Shown here piece by piece: positions 44,471 to 53,553 of a stretch of 64,000 nt of DNA. The first letter of the stretch is position 1. Each line of letters begins with the position of its first letter. Both the position numbers and the translations under genes were made by a program. Below the pieces are notes generated by a model, which was not told the origin of the DNA, did no database searches, and saw only the letters and a program-made list of their open reading frames with translations. The stretch is from Alloalcanivorax mobilis (GTDB lineage: Bacteria; Pseudomonadota; Gammaproteobacteria; Pseudomonadales; Alcanivoracaceae): the NCBI RefSeq assembly GCF_002864685.1, contig NZ_NMQZ01000006.1, forward strand, positions 124,001 to 188,000, given 5' to 3'.

Positions 44471-45510
44471 ACATCCAGGACGCCCTGGCCACGGTGGTCG
44501 AGCACATTGATCTGTCCGTTGAGCAAATGAACGGCGTGATGCGCCAGATCATGACCGGCGGCGCCACCGACGCGCAGATCGGTGGCTTCCTGGTGGCGCT
44601 GCGCATGAAGAGCGAATCCCTGGACGAGATCACCGGCGCCGCCATGGTGATGCGCGAGCTGGTTACCCCGGTGGTGTTGGAAAACCGCCGTCATCTGGTG
44701 GATATCGTCGGCACCGGCGGCGACGGCGCCAACCTGTTCAATGTGTCCACCGCCAGCGCCTTCGTGGCCGCCGCCGCCGGTTGCCGGGTGGCCAAGCACG
44801 GCAACCGCTCGGTGAGCTCGAAAAGCGGCTCCTCGGATCTGCTCGAAGCGGCCGGCATCCGCCTGGATCTGAGCCCCGTTGAAGTGGCCCAGTGCGTGGA
44901 TTCCGTGGGCGTGGGGTTCATGTTCGCGCCCTCGCACCACAGTGCCATGAAGTACGCCATTGGCCCGCGCAAGGAACTGGGCATGCGCACCCTGTTCAAC
45001 ATTCTCGGGCCCATGACCAACCCGGCCGGTGTGCAAAGGCTGGTGGTGGGCGTGTTCTCCGACAAACTGTGCCGGCCGATGGCCGAGGTGATGGGCCGCT
45101 TGGGCGCGGAGCACGTGATGGTGGTGCACGGCCTGGACGGCCTGGATGAGATCAGCCTGGCGGGGCGCACCCATGTGGCCGAGTTCAAGGACGGCCAGGT
45201 GAGCGAATACAGCCTCACCCCCGAGGATCTGGGCATTGATTCCGCCTCCCTGGTGGGGCTGGACGTGACCGACCCGCGCGCCTCGCTGGCGTTGATTCGT
45301 GACGCCTTTGGCAAGCGTCGCCAGGCGGTCGCCGGCAAGGCCGCGGACATGATCGCCCTGAATGCCGGCGCCGCCATCTATGTGTCCGGGGTGACCCGCA
45401 CCCTGCAGGAGGGCGTGCGCATGGCGGAGGATCTGATCCACAACGGCGAAGCCGCCGAACGCCTGCGCGAACTGGCCCAATTCACCTACGCCCTGAAGGA
45501 GGAAGTATGA
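44467..45510 (+). CDS. trpD: Anthranilate phosphoribosyltransferase
   Basis: The 347-residue enzyme joins anthranilate with PRPP. Family motifs: [99 protein letters not shown] and [12 protein letters not shown]. It starts inside the trpG stop and overlaps trpC by four bases. Confidence 0.98.
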   Translation: MNIQDALATVVEHIDLSVEQMNGVMRQIMTGGATDAQIGGFLVALRMKSESLDEITGAAMVMRELVTPVVLENRRHLVDIVGTGGDGANLFNVSTASAFVAAAAGCRVAKHGNRSVSSKSGSSDLLEAAGIRLDLSPVEVAQCVDSVGVGFMFAPSHHSAMKYAIGPRKELGMRTLFNILGPMTNPAGVQRLVVGVFSDKLCRPMAEVMGRLGAEHVMVVHGLDGLDEISLAGRTHVAEFKDGQVSEYSLTPEDLGIDSASLVGLDVTDPRASLALIRDAFGKRRQAVAGKAADMIALNAGAAIYVSGVTRTLQEGVRMAEDLIHNGEAAERLRELAQFTYALKEEV

Positions 45511-46301
45511 GCACTGGCACGGTTCTGGATCGCATCATTGAGCGTAAGCGTGAGGAAATCATCGAGGGCAAACGGCGCTTCACCGTCGGTGAGCTGGAGT
45601 CGATGGCCGCCAGCCAGGGGCGACCCCGGGGTTTCATCAAACGGCTCTACGAAAGTGTGCACCTGGGGCGGCCGGCGGTGATCGCCGAGGTCAAGAAGGC
45701 CTCACCGAGCAAAGGCGTGATCCGTGAGGACTTCGATCCGGTGGACATTGCCCGCCGTTACCAGGCCGGTGGAGCCAGCGCGCTGTCGGTGCTCACCGAT
45801 CAGGACTTTTTCCAGGGGCATGAGGACTATTTGCGCGCCGCGCGCAACGCCGTCGGGCTGCCGGTACTGCGCAAGGATTTTATCATTGACCCCTGGCAGG
45901 TGTTCGAGAGCCGCGCCATGGGCGCCGATGCGCTGTTGCTGATCGTCGCCGCGCTCAGCGATGCGCAGTTGAACGAACTGTATCGCGCCGCCCAGCGCGC
46001 CGGTTGCGATGTGCTGGTGGAAGTGCACACCGCCGAGGAGCTGGAGCGGGCGCTGGCCCTGAATGCGGAGCTGATCGGCATCAATAACCGCGACCTGCAC
46101 ACCTTCGATACTCGCCTGGACACCACTCTGGAACTGGCACAGCAGGTACCCGGCGACCACCTGGTGATCACCGAAAGCGGCATTCATACCCGCGAAGACG
46201 TGGCGCTGATGCGCAATAACGGCATCCACGCCTTCCTGGTCGGCGAGGCGTTTATGAAAGCGGAGGACCCGGGCGTGGCGTTGAAGGGGTTGTTTTTTTA
46301 G
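45507..46301 (+). CDS. trpC: Indole-3-glycerol phosphate synthase
   Basis: The 264-residue TIM barrel closes the indole ring. It shows [81 protein letters not shown] and [16 protein letters not shown]. It is monofunctional, not fused to TrpF. trpF, trpB and trpA are not in the window. The end is 5 bp from repeat B4. Confidence 0.98.
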   Translation: MSTGTVLDRIIERKREEIIEGKRRFTVGELESMAASQGRPRGFIKRLYESVHLGRPAVIAEVKKASPSKGVIREDFDPVDIARRYQAGGASALSVLTDQDFFQGHEDYLRAARNAVGLPVLRKDFIIDPWQVFESRAMGADALLLIVAALSDAQLNELYRAAQRAGCDVLVEVHTAEELERALALNAELIGINNRDLHTFDTRLDTTLELAQQVPGDHLVITESGIHTREDVALMRNNGIHAFLVGEAFMKAEDPGVALKGLFF

Positions 46302-46306
46302 GGGCT

Positions 46307-46451
46307 GTTGAAGGTTAAAAGTTGAAACGCGGCCGGCGCTGGTCGTGCACCCAACGAAGGAGGCCGCGCCGGGATGCCCGGGCGCGGCCTCTTCTCCTTT
46401 CGGCCGCACCGGGGTGGGCCGCGTTTCAACTTTTAACCTTCAACTTTCAAC
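46307..46451. repeat. Heptamer-arm inverted repeat, GTTNNAA family, copy B4
   Basis: Left arm GTTGAAG, GTTAAAA, GTTGAAA (46307-46327) then CGCGGCC; right arm GGCCGCG then TTTCAAC, TTTTAAC, CTTCAAC, TTTCAAC (46424-46451). A strong inner hairpin (GGCCGCGCC with GGCGCGGCC) lies in the loop. It separates convergent trpC and crp. Confidence 0.9.
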
Positions 46452-46472
46452 TCATTGTGACCGGGCCGCGCC

Positions 46473-47102
46473 TCAGCGCGTGCCGTAAACCACCATCGTC
46501 TTGCCCTTCACGGACACCAGACCCTGTTCTTCCAGATTTTTCAGGACCCGGCCGACCATTTCGCGGGAGCAGCCGACGATGCGGCCGATTTCCTGGCGGG
46601 TCACTTTGATCTGCATGCCATCCGGGTGGGTCATGGCGTCGGGCTGTTTGCACAGGTCCAGCAGCGTGCCGGCGACGCGGCCGGTGACGTCCAGAAACGC
46701 CAGGTCACCGACCTTGCGGGTGGTGGCGCGCAGCCGCCCGGCGATCTGCGCCGACACCGCGAACAGGATGTCCGCGTCCTCGCGGGCCATCTGGCGGAAT
46801 TTGGCGTAGCTCACTTCGGCCACTTCGCATTCGGTCTTGGCTTTTACCCAGGCGGAGCGGGACGGGTCCGTTTCGAACAAACCCATCTCACCGAAGAAGT
46901 CGCCTTCGTTCAGGTAAGCCATGATCATCTCGCGACCGTCGTCGTCTTCGATCATAACGGTGACCGAGCCCTTCAGAATATAATAGAGGGCATCGGATTC
47001 ATCGCCGGCGTAGATAATGGTGCTCTTGGCCGGATACTTCCTGCGATGACAGTTAGCGAGAAAATGGTCCAGATTAGGAATAATTTTGTTTCCGTCGCTC
47101 AT
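46473..47102 (-). CDS. crp: cAMP-activated global regulator, CRP/Vfr type
   Basis: The 209-residue protein has a cyclic-nucleotide domain with the phosphate-binding cassette [16 protein letters not shown] and a C-terminal winged helix [30 protein letters not shown]. It matches Crp and Pseudomonas Vfr in length, and its place next to trpC, osmC and speD follows pseudomonads, so it could be named vfr. It probably controls carbon use or virulence-like traits through cAMP. Confidence 0.95.
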   Translation of the reverse strand: MSDGNKIIPNLDHFLANCHRRKYPAKSTIIYAGDESDALYYILKGSVTVMIEDDDGREMIMAYLNEGDFFGEMGLFETDPSRSAWVKAKTECEVAEVSYAKFRQMAREDADILFAVSAQIAGRLRATTRKVGDLAFLDVTGRVAGTLLDLCKQPDAMTHPDGMQIKVTRQEIGRIVGCSREMVGRVLKNLEEQGLVSVKGKTMVVYGTR

Positions 47103-47427
47103 GGGGACTCTACGTAAAGCCAGAAGAAAGGCGTAGACATTTAAGCCCCAGGATATTGCCTGTTTTTTGCGGACATGCCAAGGGACATGCCTTACAACCT
47201 TGGTCGTGCCCGCCCCGGCGCCGGTTCGGCAGGCTCTTACTGTGCGCCTTTGCGGCGCTGATCGCCAGTGCCGGGGCGTCGTTCCGGGGGTGGCGAGAGG
47301 GTATGGCGAGGGGCCGCTCTATGGTACTCTGCGCCCCCGTTTCCAGGCGGCTCCGGGCGGGTCCGGCGCCGTGAGAGCCGGTGCTTCCTCCCTGGGGCGC
47401 CGGTTTGTCCGATCAGGAGAGACACAG
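47103..47427. other. Divergent crp/osmC intergenic region
   Basis: About 325 bp without a supported gene. It contains a direct repeat GGACATGCC (47171-47179 and 47183-47191, 12-bp period) near the crp side, on one face of the helix and possibly a binding site. The rest is GC-rich and shows nothing I can name. Confidence 0.4.
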
Positions 47428-47856
47428 ATGAAAGCGGTGGTCCAATGGCAGGGCGAGGCCTGCTTTCAGGCGGAGTCGGAAAGCGGCCATACGGTAGTGA
47501 TGGACGGTCCGCCGGATCATGGTGGTCATAATCGTGGCCCGCGGCCCATGGAGACCCTGTTGATCGGGGTCGGCGGTTGTTCCAGTTTCGACGTGGTGCA
47601 CATTCTGGGCAAGTCCCGCCAGGACGTCACTGATTGCCGCTGCGAGATCAGCGCCGAGCGCGCCGACGATCAGGTGCCGGCCGTTTTTACTAAAATTCAC
47701 CTGCATTTCGTGGTCTCGGGCAATAACCTCAAAGAGGCCCAGGTGAAGCGGGCGGTGGAACTTTCCGCGGAAAAATATTGCTCCGCGTCGATCATGCTGG
47801 CCCGTGGTGGCGTGGACATTACCCACAGCTACAGCATTGAAGACAGCCAGCCATGA
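47428..47856 (+). CDS. OsmC family protein (YhfA-like)
   Basis: The 142-residue protein has OsmC-fold peroxidase-type cysteines in GVGGCSSFDVVHIL and SAEKYCSASIML. GPPDHGGHNRGPRPMETLLIGVGG is typical of the YhfA group, which sits beside crp in E. coli as here. Related proteins reduce organic peroxides, but YhfA itself has no firm function. ATG 47428 has AGGAGAG upstream. Confidence 0.9.
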   Translation: MKAVVQWQGEACFQAESESGHTVVMDGPPDHGGHNRGPRPMETLLIGVGGCSSFDVVHILGKSRQDVTDCRCEISAERADDQVPAVFTKIHLHFVVSGNNLKEAQVKRAVELSAEKYCSASIMLARGGVDITHSYSIEDSQP

Positions 47857-47860
47857 TCCC

Positions 47861-47877
47861 GGAGCGCAACGCGCTCC
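47861..47877 (+). terminator. Hairpin downstream of the OsmC-family gene
   Basis: GGAGCGC and GCGCTCC form a perfect 7-bp stem with an AAC loop, four bases past the TGA, followed by ATATTGAG. It may be a weak terminator before speD. Confidence 0.45.
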
Positions 47878-47974
47878 ATATTGAGAATCCGGACCCGGTG
47901 AGCGATGAGGCTGTCGCGCGCCGGGGGTGAGTTCCTGCACTGTGAGCGGCACCGGCCGCCAACGGGGAAAAGCC

Positions 47975-48775
47975 GTGGTGAAAGATCCCAATCCCAAGAT
48001 TACGGTTCATGGTTTCAACAACCTGACCAAATCATTGAGCTTTAATATCTTCGACATCGCTTACGCGAAGACCGAGCAACACCGCAAGGAATACATCGAA
48101 TACATCGATGAGCTTTATAACGCTGAACGGCTGACCGAAATCCTCACCAACGTCACCCGCATTATCGGCGCGAACATTCTCAATATCGCCCGTCAGGATT
48201 ACGACCCGCAGGGCGCCAGCGTCACCATGCTGATCGCCGAGCACGAAACGCCGCCCACCGGCGACTGGGACGAAGAAGCGCCCGGCCCACTGCCGGATTC
48301 AGTGGTGGCGCACCTGAACAAAAGTCATGTGACCGTGCACACCTACCCGGAATCACACCCGGATAACGGCATTTCCACCTTTCGGGTGGACGTGGACGTG
48401 TCCACCTGTGGCGTGATCTCGCCGCTGCGCGCGCTCAACTACCTGATCCACAGCTTCGATTCGGACATCGTCACCATCGATTACCGGGTGCGCGGCATGA
48501 CCCGCGACGTGGACGGCACCAAGCATTACATCGATCACGACATCACCTCGATCCAGAACTTCCTCACCGAAGACACCCAGAACGCCTATCAGATGATCGA
48601 CGTCAATGTGTACCAGGAGAACATCTTCCACACCAAGATGCTGCTCAAGGAATTCGAAATCGACAACTACCTGTTCGGCGCCGGCAGCGACGAGTTCGAC
48701 AATGCCGAACTGGCCAACATCAAGGAGCGCCTGCGCACCGAGATGCTGGAGATTTTCTACAGCCGCAACATGTAA
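47975..48775 (+). CDS. speD: S-adenosylmethionine decarboxylase proenzyme
   Basis: The 266-residue proenzyme self-cleaves to form a pyruvoyl group and supplies aminopropyl donor for spermidine. [41 protein letters not shown] and the cleavage site [17 protein letters not shown] (Ser about 117) match the E. coli-type class. Start is GTG 47975 or the adjacent GTG 47978, behind GGGGAAA. A longer ORF start is not conserved. No speE is next to it; repeat copy 6 follows. Confidence 0.95.
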   Translation: MVKDPNPKITVHGFNNLTKSLSFNIFDIAYAKTEQHRKEYIEYIDELYNAERLTEILTNVTRIIGANILNIARQDYDPQGASVTMLIAEHETPPTGDWDEEAPGPLPDSVVAHLNKSHVTVHTYPESHPDNGISTFRVDVDVSTCGVISPLRALNYLIHSFDSDIVTIDYRVRGMTRDVDGTKHYIDHDITSIQNFLTEDTQNAYQMIDVNVYQENIFHTKMLLKEFEIDNYLFGAGSDEFDNAELANIKERLRTEMLEIFYSRNM

Positions 48776-48805
48776 GCGGTGCACCGCGCCGCTCGCTTGG
48801 GCAAT

Positions 48806-48945
48806 ACGCCTGACGCCTGACGCCTGACGCCTGACGCTAAACCCGTAACCTGAAGGGTGTGGTGTGTTTCCTGCCATTCAGTAAACACACCATTGCTGTC
48901 CGCGCTGGGTTAGGCGTCTGGCGTCCGGCGTCTGGCGTCCGGCGT
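48806..48945. repeat. Heptamer-arm inverted repeat, GACGCNN family, copy 6
   Basis: Left arm (48806-48839) is mainly TGACGCC units; right arm (48909-48945) is GGCGTCT/GGCGTCC. The core has GGTGTGTTTCCTG and CAGTAAACACACC. The core is about 92% identical (6 differences in about 73) to the reverse complement of copy 7, on the other side of coq7. It separates convergent speD and coq7. Confidence 0.9.
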
Positions 48946-48959
48946 GTCCAGCTCGCCCC

Positions 48960-49607
48960 TCAAAGCCGATACGTGCTAAACGTCATCACCTTGCTCATCA
49001 ACGCCATCGCCCCTTTGATCGGTGGGGGCAGGGGGGCGCCGCCGGCGTCGCTGGCGGTGATGGCGTGGCGCAGTTCGTCTTCGCGCATCTGGGTAAGGAT
49101 GGCGCGGCTGCGCAGGTCGTTGTCGGGCAGGCGGGTGAGGTGATCTTCCAGGTGGCGCACCACCTGCTGTTCGGTTTCGGAGACGAAACCCAGGCTCCAG
49201 CGGTCGCCGGCCAGACCGGCGCCGGCGCCGAGGGCGTAGCTGATCGCGTAGAACAGCGGATTGAGGTGGCTGGGTACGCTGCCCAGTTCCAGAATCCGGT
49301 CTTCGCACCAGGCCAAATGGTCTTCTTCTTCGCGGGCGGCTTCTTCCATGGCGTGGCGCGCGTGGGGCAGGGTGGCGGTGCTGGCCTGGCCCTGGTAGAG
49401 CGCTTGGGCACACACTTCGCCGGTGTGGTTGATGCGCATCAAGCCAGCCACATGGCGTCGCAGGGTGTCCGGCAGGGGCGCGTCCTCGCCATTCACGGGG
49501 GCCGGGTTCTGGCGCTCCGCCCGGGTGGTGCCGGGGGTCAGGGTGCGCAGGGCGTTGTCGACCCGGCTGAGCAGCCGGTCCAGGGAAGAGAGCTGTCGGG
49601 CGGTCAT
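48960..49607 (-). CDS. coq7: 2-nonaprenyl-3-methyl-6-methoxy-1,4-benzoquinol hydroxylase Coq7
   Basis: The 215-residue di-iron hydroxylase catalyses the penultimate step of ubiquinone synthesis. Carboxylate/His ligands are in LMRINHTGEVCAQALYQGQ, AAREEEDHLAWCEDRI and QMREDELRHA. Coq7 replaces UbiF in many gammaproteobacteria. The gene is bracketed by repeat copies 6 and 7 in opposite orientation, forming a potentially invertible cassette of about 0.7 kb. Confidence 0.96.
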   Translation of the reverse strand: MTARQLSSLDRLLSRVDNALRTLTPGTTRAERQNPAPVNGEDAPLPDTLRRHVAGLMRINHTGEVCAQALYQGQASTATLPHARHAMEEAAREEEDHLAWCEDRILELGSVPSHLNPLFYAISYALGAGAGLAGDRWSLGFVSETEQQVVRHLEDHLTRLPDNDLRSRAILTQMREDELRHAITASDAGGAPLPPPIKGAMALMSKVMTFSTYRL

Positions 49608-49660
49608 GTTGGGCTCCGGAGCGGGGTTGTCGGCATGCTAGCGTTAATGGTGGGGGGAGG

Positions 49661-49854
49661 CTAGACGCTAGACGCCGGACGCCGGACGCCGGACGCCGGA
49701 CGCCGGACGCCTGACGCCTGACGCCTGACGCCTGACGCCTGACGCTAAACCCGGCGCGGACAGCAATGGTGTGTTTACTGAACGGCAGGAAACACACCGC
49801 ACTCTTCAGGCTAAGGGTTTAGCGTCCGGCGTCCGGCGTCCGGCGTCCAGCGTC
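49661..49854. repeat. Heptamer-arm inverted repeat, GACGCNN family, copy 7 (expanded arm)
   Basis: The left arm holds twelve consecutive heptamers (49661-49744): two CTAGACG, five CCGGACG, five CCTGACG, then CTAAACC. The right arm (49815-49854) has only about five. The unequal arms point to slippage-type expansion. The core is the inverted near-copy of copy 6. The right end supplies two bases of the TGA stop of the hybrid kinase gene. Confidence 0.92.
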
Positions 49855-52609
49855 AATCCCCCCGAGTAAACCGCACCAAAGCCTCCCGCAACACATTGAT
49901 CTCCACCGGCTTGGGGATATGGGCGTTCATGCCGGAGGCGAGGCTGCGTTCGCGGTGCTCGCGCAGGATGTGCGCGGTGAGTGCGACGATCGGCACCGGC
50001 GCCAGGCCGTGTTCGCGCTCGTGTTGGCGAATCCGGCGGGTGGCCTCGAAGCCGTCCATTTCCGGCATTTCGCAATCCATCAGGATCAGATCGTAGCGGT
50101 TTTGTGATGCCATTTGCAGGGCCTCGCGGCCGTTGGCGGCGAGCTCGGCATCCAGGCCCAGCTTGTTGAGCATGCCTCGAATCACTTTCTGGCTGAGCTT
50201 GTGGTCCTCCACCACCAGCAGGCGCAGGCCCGGGTCGGGGGCTTGCTGACGGCCCGGTTCCGGGTGGCGCCGTTGCAGGCCGAGCTCCTCGGCCAGCACC
50301 TGTTTCAGACGCGGCGCCGACACCGGTTTGCTGAGCACCCGGTGGATGCCCACGTTGCGCGCCTCGGTGGCGGTGGGGGCATTATTGACACCGGTCAGCA
50401 TGATCAGGATCGCCGGGTGGGTGATCACCGGGTCTTCCTGAATGCGGGTGGCCAGTTGCATGCCGTTGATGCCCGGCATCAGGTGATCCAGCAGCACCAC
50501 GTCGTAGGGCTCGTTGAGATTGGCCTGGGTGCGTAACGAGGCCAGGGCTTCGCGGGGGTCGTGGCAGGCGGTGACGCGCATGCCCCAGCTCAACGCCAGA
50601 TGGCGGATCACCCGGGTCACGGTGCTGGAGTCATCGACCACCAGCATGCTGCGGCCCTGCAGGGCGGAAATGTCGGTATCGATGCGCGGCTGGGGCGATT
50701 CCAGCGCCGGCAGGGGCACCACGAACCAGTACAGCACTTCGCTGCCGTGCTCATCGCGGAAGCCGCTGCGTCCGCCCATCGCTTCAAGCAATTGCTCGGC
50801 GATGGAAAGATTCAGGCCACTGCTGTCCTGGCGGGCGCTGCTCTCGCGCAATTCCACAATGGTGCCGGCGCGCAGCGCCGAGCCGCCCAGTTCGAAGCGC
50901 ACCTGGCCGGCGCGGCCGGTGGGGTCCAGGGAAATATCGATGACCAGTTCGCCGGGCTGGGCGCGGCGGATCAGCGCGCCGATCAGGTTGGTGAGCACCT
51001 GACGCAGGCGGCCGGGATCGCCTTCCATGCGCTCGGGCAGGTTGGTGTGCACATGGGTGATCAGCTCGATCTGTTTCTCTTCGGCCCGTTCGCGGAACAG
51101 TTCCACCGCGTCCATCAACAGTTCATTGGCGTTCAGCGCCTCGCGGTTGATGTCCGCGCCCTGGGTGGAAAGCTGTGAGTATTCGAGCACGTCGTTGATG
51201 ATCTTGAGCAAGCTTTCGCCGGCGTTACGAATGCCGCCGACACAGTCTTTCTGGTTGGGCGTCAGCGGTGTGTCCTCGAGGATTTCGGCCATGCCGAGAA
51301 TGCCGCTGAGCGGGGTGCGCACATCGTGCCCCATGCGTGACAGGGTTTCCCGGCGGGTGGTGTCGGCGGTCTCTTCCACGGTCTGGCTGCGCCGCCGTTC
51401 CATCAGCAGGCGCAGGTCGCGTTGTTGTTGCAGCCGTAGCCCCACCGCCTGCACCACGCCGGCCAGGTTAACGGTGATCAGCAGGCACAGCGCCAGGTCA
51501 AGATCGTTCTGCAGCACCCCGATCATCGACAGGCAACTCACCACCACCGGGCTGCCGACCAGCAGGCTGCTGAGAAAATACAGCGTGCCCAGCGGCACTT
51601 CCCGGTGCCAGGCCAGCACCCCCAGGGTGACCAGCGCGGCGGCGGCGATCAGGGCGAAGCCATAGGCCAGCATGAACGCCACGGTAATCGGCAGCCAGGG
51701 CATCACCAGCAGAGACAACGGCCCGATGATCATCAGGACTTGCAGAAAACGGTCCAGGTAGGGCGCGTGGCGGCGGCTGTTGACGAAAGTACGGCCCACG
51801 CCACAGACGCTGGCCAGGGCCAGCATCAGGGTGGCGATTTTCAAGGGCGGCACCAGCGGGCCCCAGAAATCGTTGCCTGCCAGGGTTCCGGAGGAAACCA
51901 GGATCAGCGCCACCAGAAAGATCAGAAAGCCGGCGTGATAGGCGTGGCTGTGCGCTGAGCGCATCACCGCCACCAGCGCGTTGTACAGCGCCAGGGTCAG
52001 CATCATGCCCAGCAGCAGCCAGTACAGTGAGAACGCCGGGTCGTTGCTCATCGCCGCGGGCAGGGTGGTCAGCCGCAGCGAATAGACCAGGCTGCCGTGG
52101 GCGTTGATGCGCCAGTAATAGACGCGCGGCTGGCCCACCGGCAAGTCCAGCAGTTGCACCGGGGTGCGGTGCTGGAAGTGCTCGCTGGCGGCGGAAGGGC
52201 GGTAGCCGGAAGGCCCGGGCCGATAGAAGACGCTGTCGTGATAGTGGCGGGTGCCCAGCACCAGGGCGAACAGGCTCTGGCCGGCCATTTCGTTCTGGAT
52301 CGACACTCGCACCCACCAGGGGTGATCGCTCAGGCCGAGCCGCTCGACGAACCGCGATGCCGGTTGGAAGTCGCCGTCAAAGCGGCCGCTGGCGATGTCC
52401 GCCACGCTCAGTGTGCCGCCGGGATCGGGCAGGTACTCGGAATAGATGGTAATGCGGGCGTCCTGGGGCAGGCTGCCTATCACGAAGGGCGGCGGCGGGG
52501 AGGCGTGGCTGGCGCTGGCCAGCAAGGTGGTCAGCACGATCAGCGGCCACCAGAAAGCGGCCGGCCGCCGCCGGCGTGGTTGACGAGGTGATCGATCCCC
52601 AGTGCCCAT
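49853..52609 (-). CDS. 7TMR-DISM hybrid histidine kinase with two receiver domains, degenerate ATPase
   Basis: The 918-residue protein has a signal peptide (about residues 20-36), a 7TMR-DISM-like periplasmic domain (about 40-185), seven membrane helices (about 193-395), a HisKA domain with SRMGHDVRTPLSGILG (His428), an HATPase-like domain (about 538-645), and two receivers with Asp708 (LLDHLMPG) and Asp845 (LMDCEMPEMDG). In the ATPase region the N-box reads RQVLTNLIGALIRRA and no DxGxG G1 box is visible; G2 is SSGLNLSI. It may act without ATPase activity, like a RetS-type modulator. ATG 52607-52609 fits the signal peptide. Confidence 0.88.
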   Translation of the reverse strand: MGTGDRSPRQPRRRRPAAFWWPLIVLTTLLASASHASPPPPFVIGSLPQDARITIYSEYLPDPGGTLSVADIASGRFDGDFQPASRFVERLGLSDHPWWVRVSIQNEMAGQSLFALVLGTRHYHDSVFYRPGPSGYRPSAASEHFQHRTPVQLLDLPVGQPRVYYWRINAHGSLVYSLRLTTLPAAMSNDPAFSLYWLLLGMMLTLALYNALVAVMRSAHSHAYHAGFLIFLVALILVSSGTLAGNDFWGPLVPPLKIATLMLALASVCGVGRTFVNSRRHAPYLDRFLQVLMIIGPLSLLVMPWLPITVAFMLAYGFALIAAAALVTLGVLAWHREVPLGTLYFLSSLLVGSPVVVSCLSMIGVLQNDLDLALCLLITVNLAGVVQAVGLRLQQQRDLRLLMERRRSQTVEETADTTRRETLSRMGHDVRTPLSGILGMAEILEDTPLTPNQKDCVGGIRNAGESLLKIINDVLEYSQLSTQGADINREALNANELLMDAVELFRERAEEKQIELITHVHTNLPERMEGDPGRLRQVLTNLIGALIRRAQPGELVIDISLDPTGRAGQVRFELGGSALRAGTIVELRESSARQDSSGLNLSIAEQLLEAMGGRSGFRDEHGSEVLYWFVVPLPALESPQPRIDTDISALQGRSMLVVDDSSTVTRVIRHLALSWGMRVTACHDPREALASLRTQANLNEPYDVVLLDHLMPGINGMQLATRIQEDPVITHPAILIMLTGVNNAPTATEARNVGIHRVLSKPVSAPRLKQVLAEELGLQRRHPEPGRQQAPDPGLRLLVVEDHKLSQKVIRGMLNKLGLDAELAANGREALQMASQNRYDLILMDCEMPEMDGFEATRRIRQHEREHGLAPVPIVALTAHILREHRERSLASGMNAHIPKPVEINVLREALVRFTRGD

Positions 52610-52740
52610 GATGTTCCCAATCCCTGTTGTCGCGGCGCTCCGAGTTTGGCGCTTCCCCGGCGCCGCTGCACCGCCAGAGGATAAAGGCATCGCCGGGGTC
52701 GCGTCGACCGCAGCCTCCATGACAGCGCGGTGGCGCGGGG

Positions 52741-53484
52741 TTAAAGGGCGGTGAACACAATGCCGCTGCCGGTGATCACCAGCAACACGAACACGCCCCG
52801 GCGCAGGGCTTTATCGGAGATGCGCGGCGGATAACGGGTACCCAGCCAGGCGGCCGCCAGGACCACTGGAATCGACAAGCCTCCCATGCGCAGCACTTCT
52901 TCGGTGATCTGCCCCTGCACGCCGACCACGGTCAGGCGCCCCACGCTCATGATCGAGAACAGCGTCACCAGGGTGATGCGAATGCGCAGCAGTGGCAGTG
53001 GCTGCCGGTAAAACTGATAGACCAGGGGTGGCCCGGACACACTGAACAGGCCGCCCAGCAGGCCACTGATCAGACCCATGCCGATAAAGCCGCCCTTGGA
53101 GGAAAGCGTTGCGCGCGGATGGGGGCGCCAGACCAGCACCAGGCCGCCGCCGATGATCATCAGCCCGAGCAGAATGCGCAGAATGTTCTGGGCGTGGTTG
53201 CTGAGACCGTTGAGCAGCAGCACGCCGACCACCATCGCCGGCATGGTGCCGATCAGGGTCAGGCGCAGGGTGGGCCAGTGCACTTTCTTCAGGCGCGGCA
53301 GCACCATCACCGTGCTGTTGGCCAGGGTCATGATGTTCATCGCCATGGCGGCCACCGGAATCGAACTGAAGTGCAACAGCGCCACCGCCGCCAGCACGAA
53401 GATGCCCAGGGCAAAGCCGGTGATCGACTGCACATAGGCGCCCAGGGCCACGGCGGCCAGAAACAGCAAGAGCGATGTGTCCAT
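52741..53484 (-). CDS. TauE/SafE (TSUP) family membrane transporter
   Basis: The 247-residue protein has about eight hydrophobic helices. The two half-repeats read AYVQSITGFALGIFVLAAVALL and GLISGLLGGLFSVSGPPLVYQFY, with the G-x-x-SGLLGGLFSVSGPP pattern typical of TSUP permeases. Family members move sulfite, sulfoacetate or other organosulfur anions; the neighbouring rhodanese-containing protein makes a sulfur link conceivable but unproven. Confidence 0.87.
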   Translation of the reverse strand: MDTSLLLFLAAVALGAYVQSITGFALGIFVLAAVALLHFSSIPVAAMAMNIMTLANSTVMVLPRLKKVHWPTLRLTLIGTMPAMVVGVLLLNGLSNHAQNILRILLGLMIIGGGLVLVWRPHPRATLSSKGGFIGMGLISGLLGGLFSVSGPPLVYQFYRQPLPLLRIRITLVTLFSIMSVGRLTVVGVQGQITEEVLRMGGLSIPVVLAAAWLGTRYPPRISDKALRRGVFVLLVITGSGIVFTAL

Positions 53485-53553
53485 GAATGCCCCGAGGTCG
53501 CCGGCGGGGGCGCCTCTGTGTGTATGGGTGGCGCCGGCGCGGGCCGGCGGTGG

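Noticed and set aside
49661-49854. CRISPR-like array
   Set aside because: Units are only 7 bp and contiguous without spacers, and the structure is an inverted repeat. No cas genes are present.
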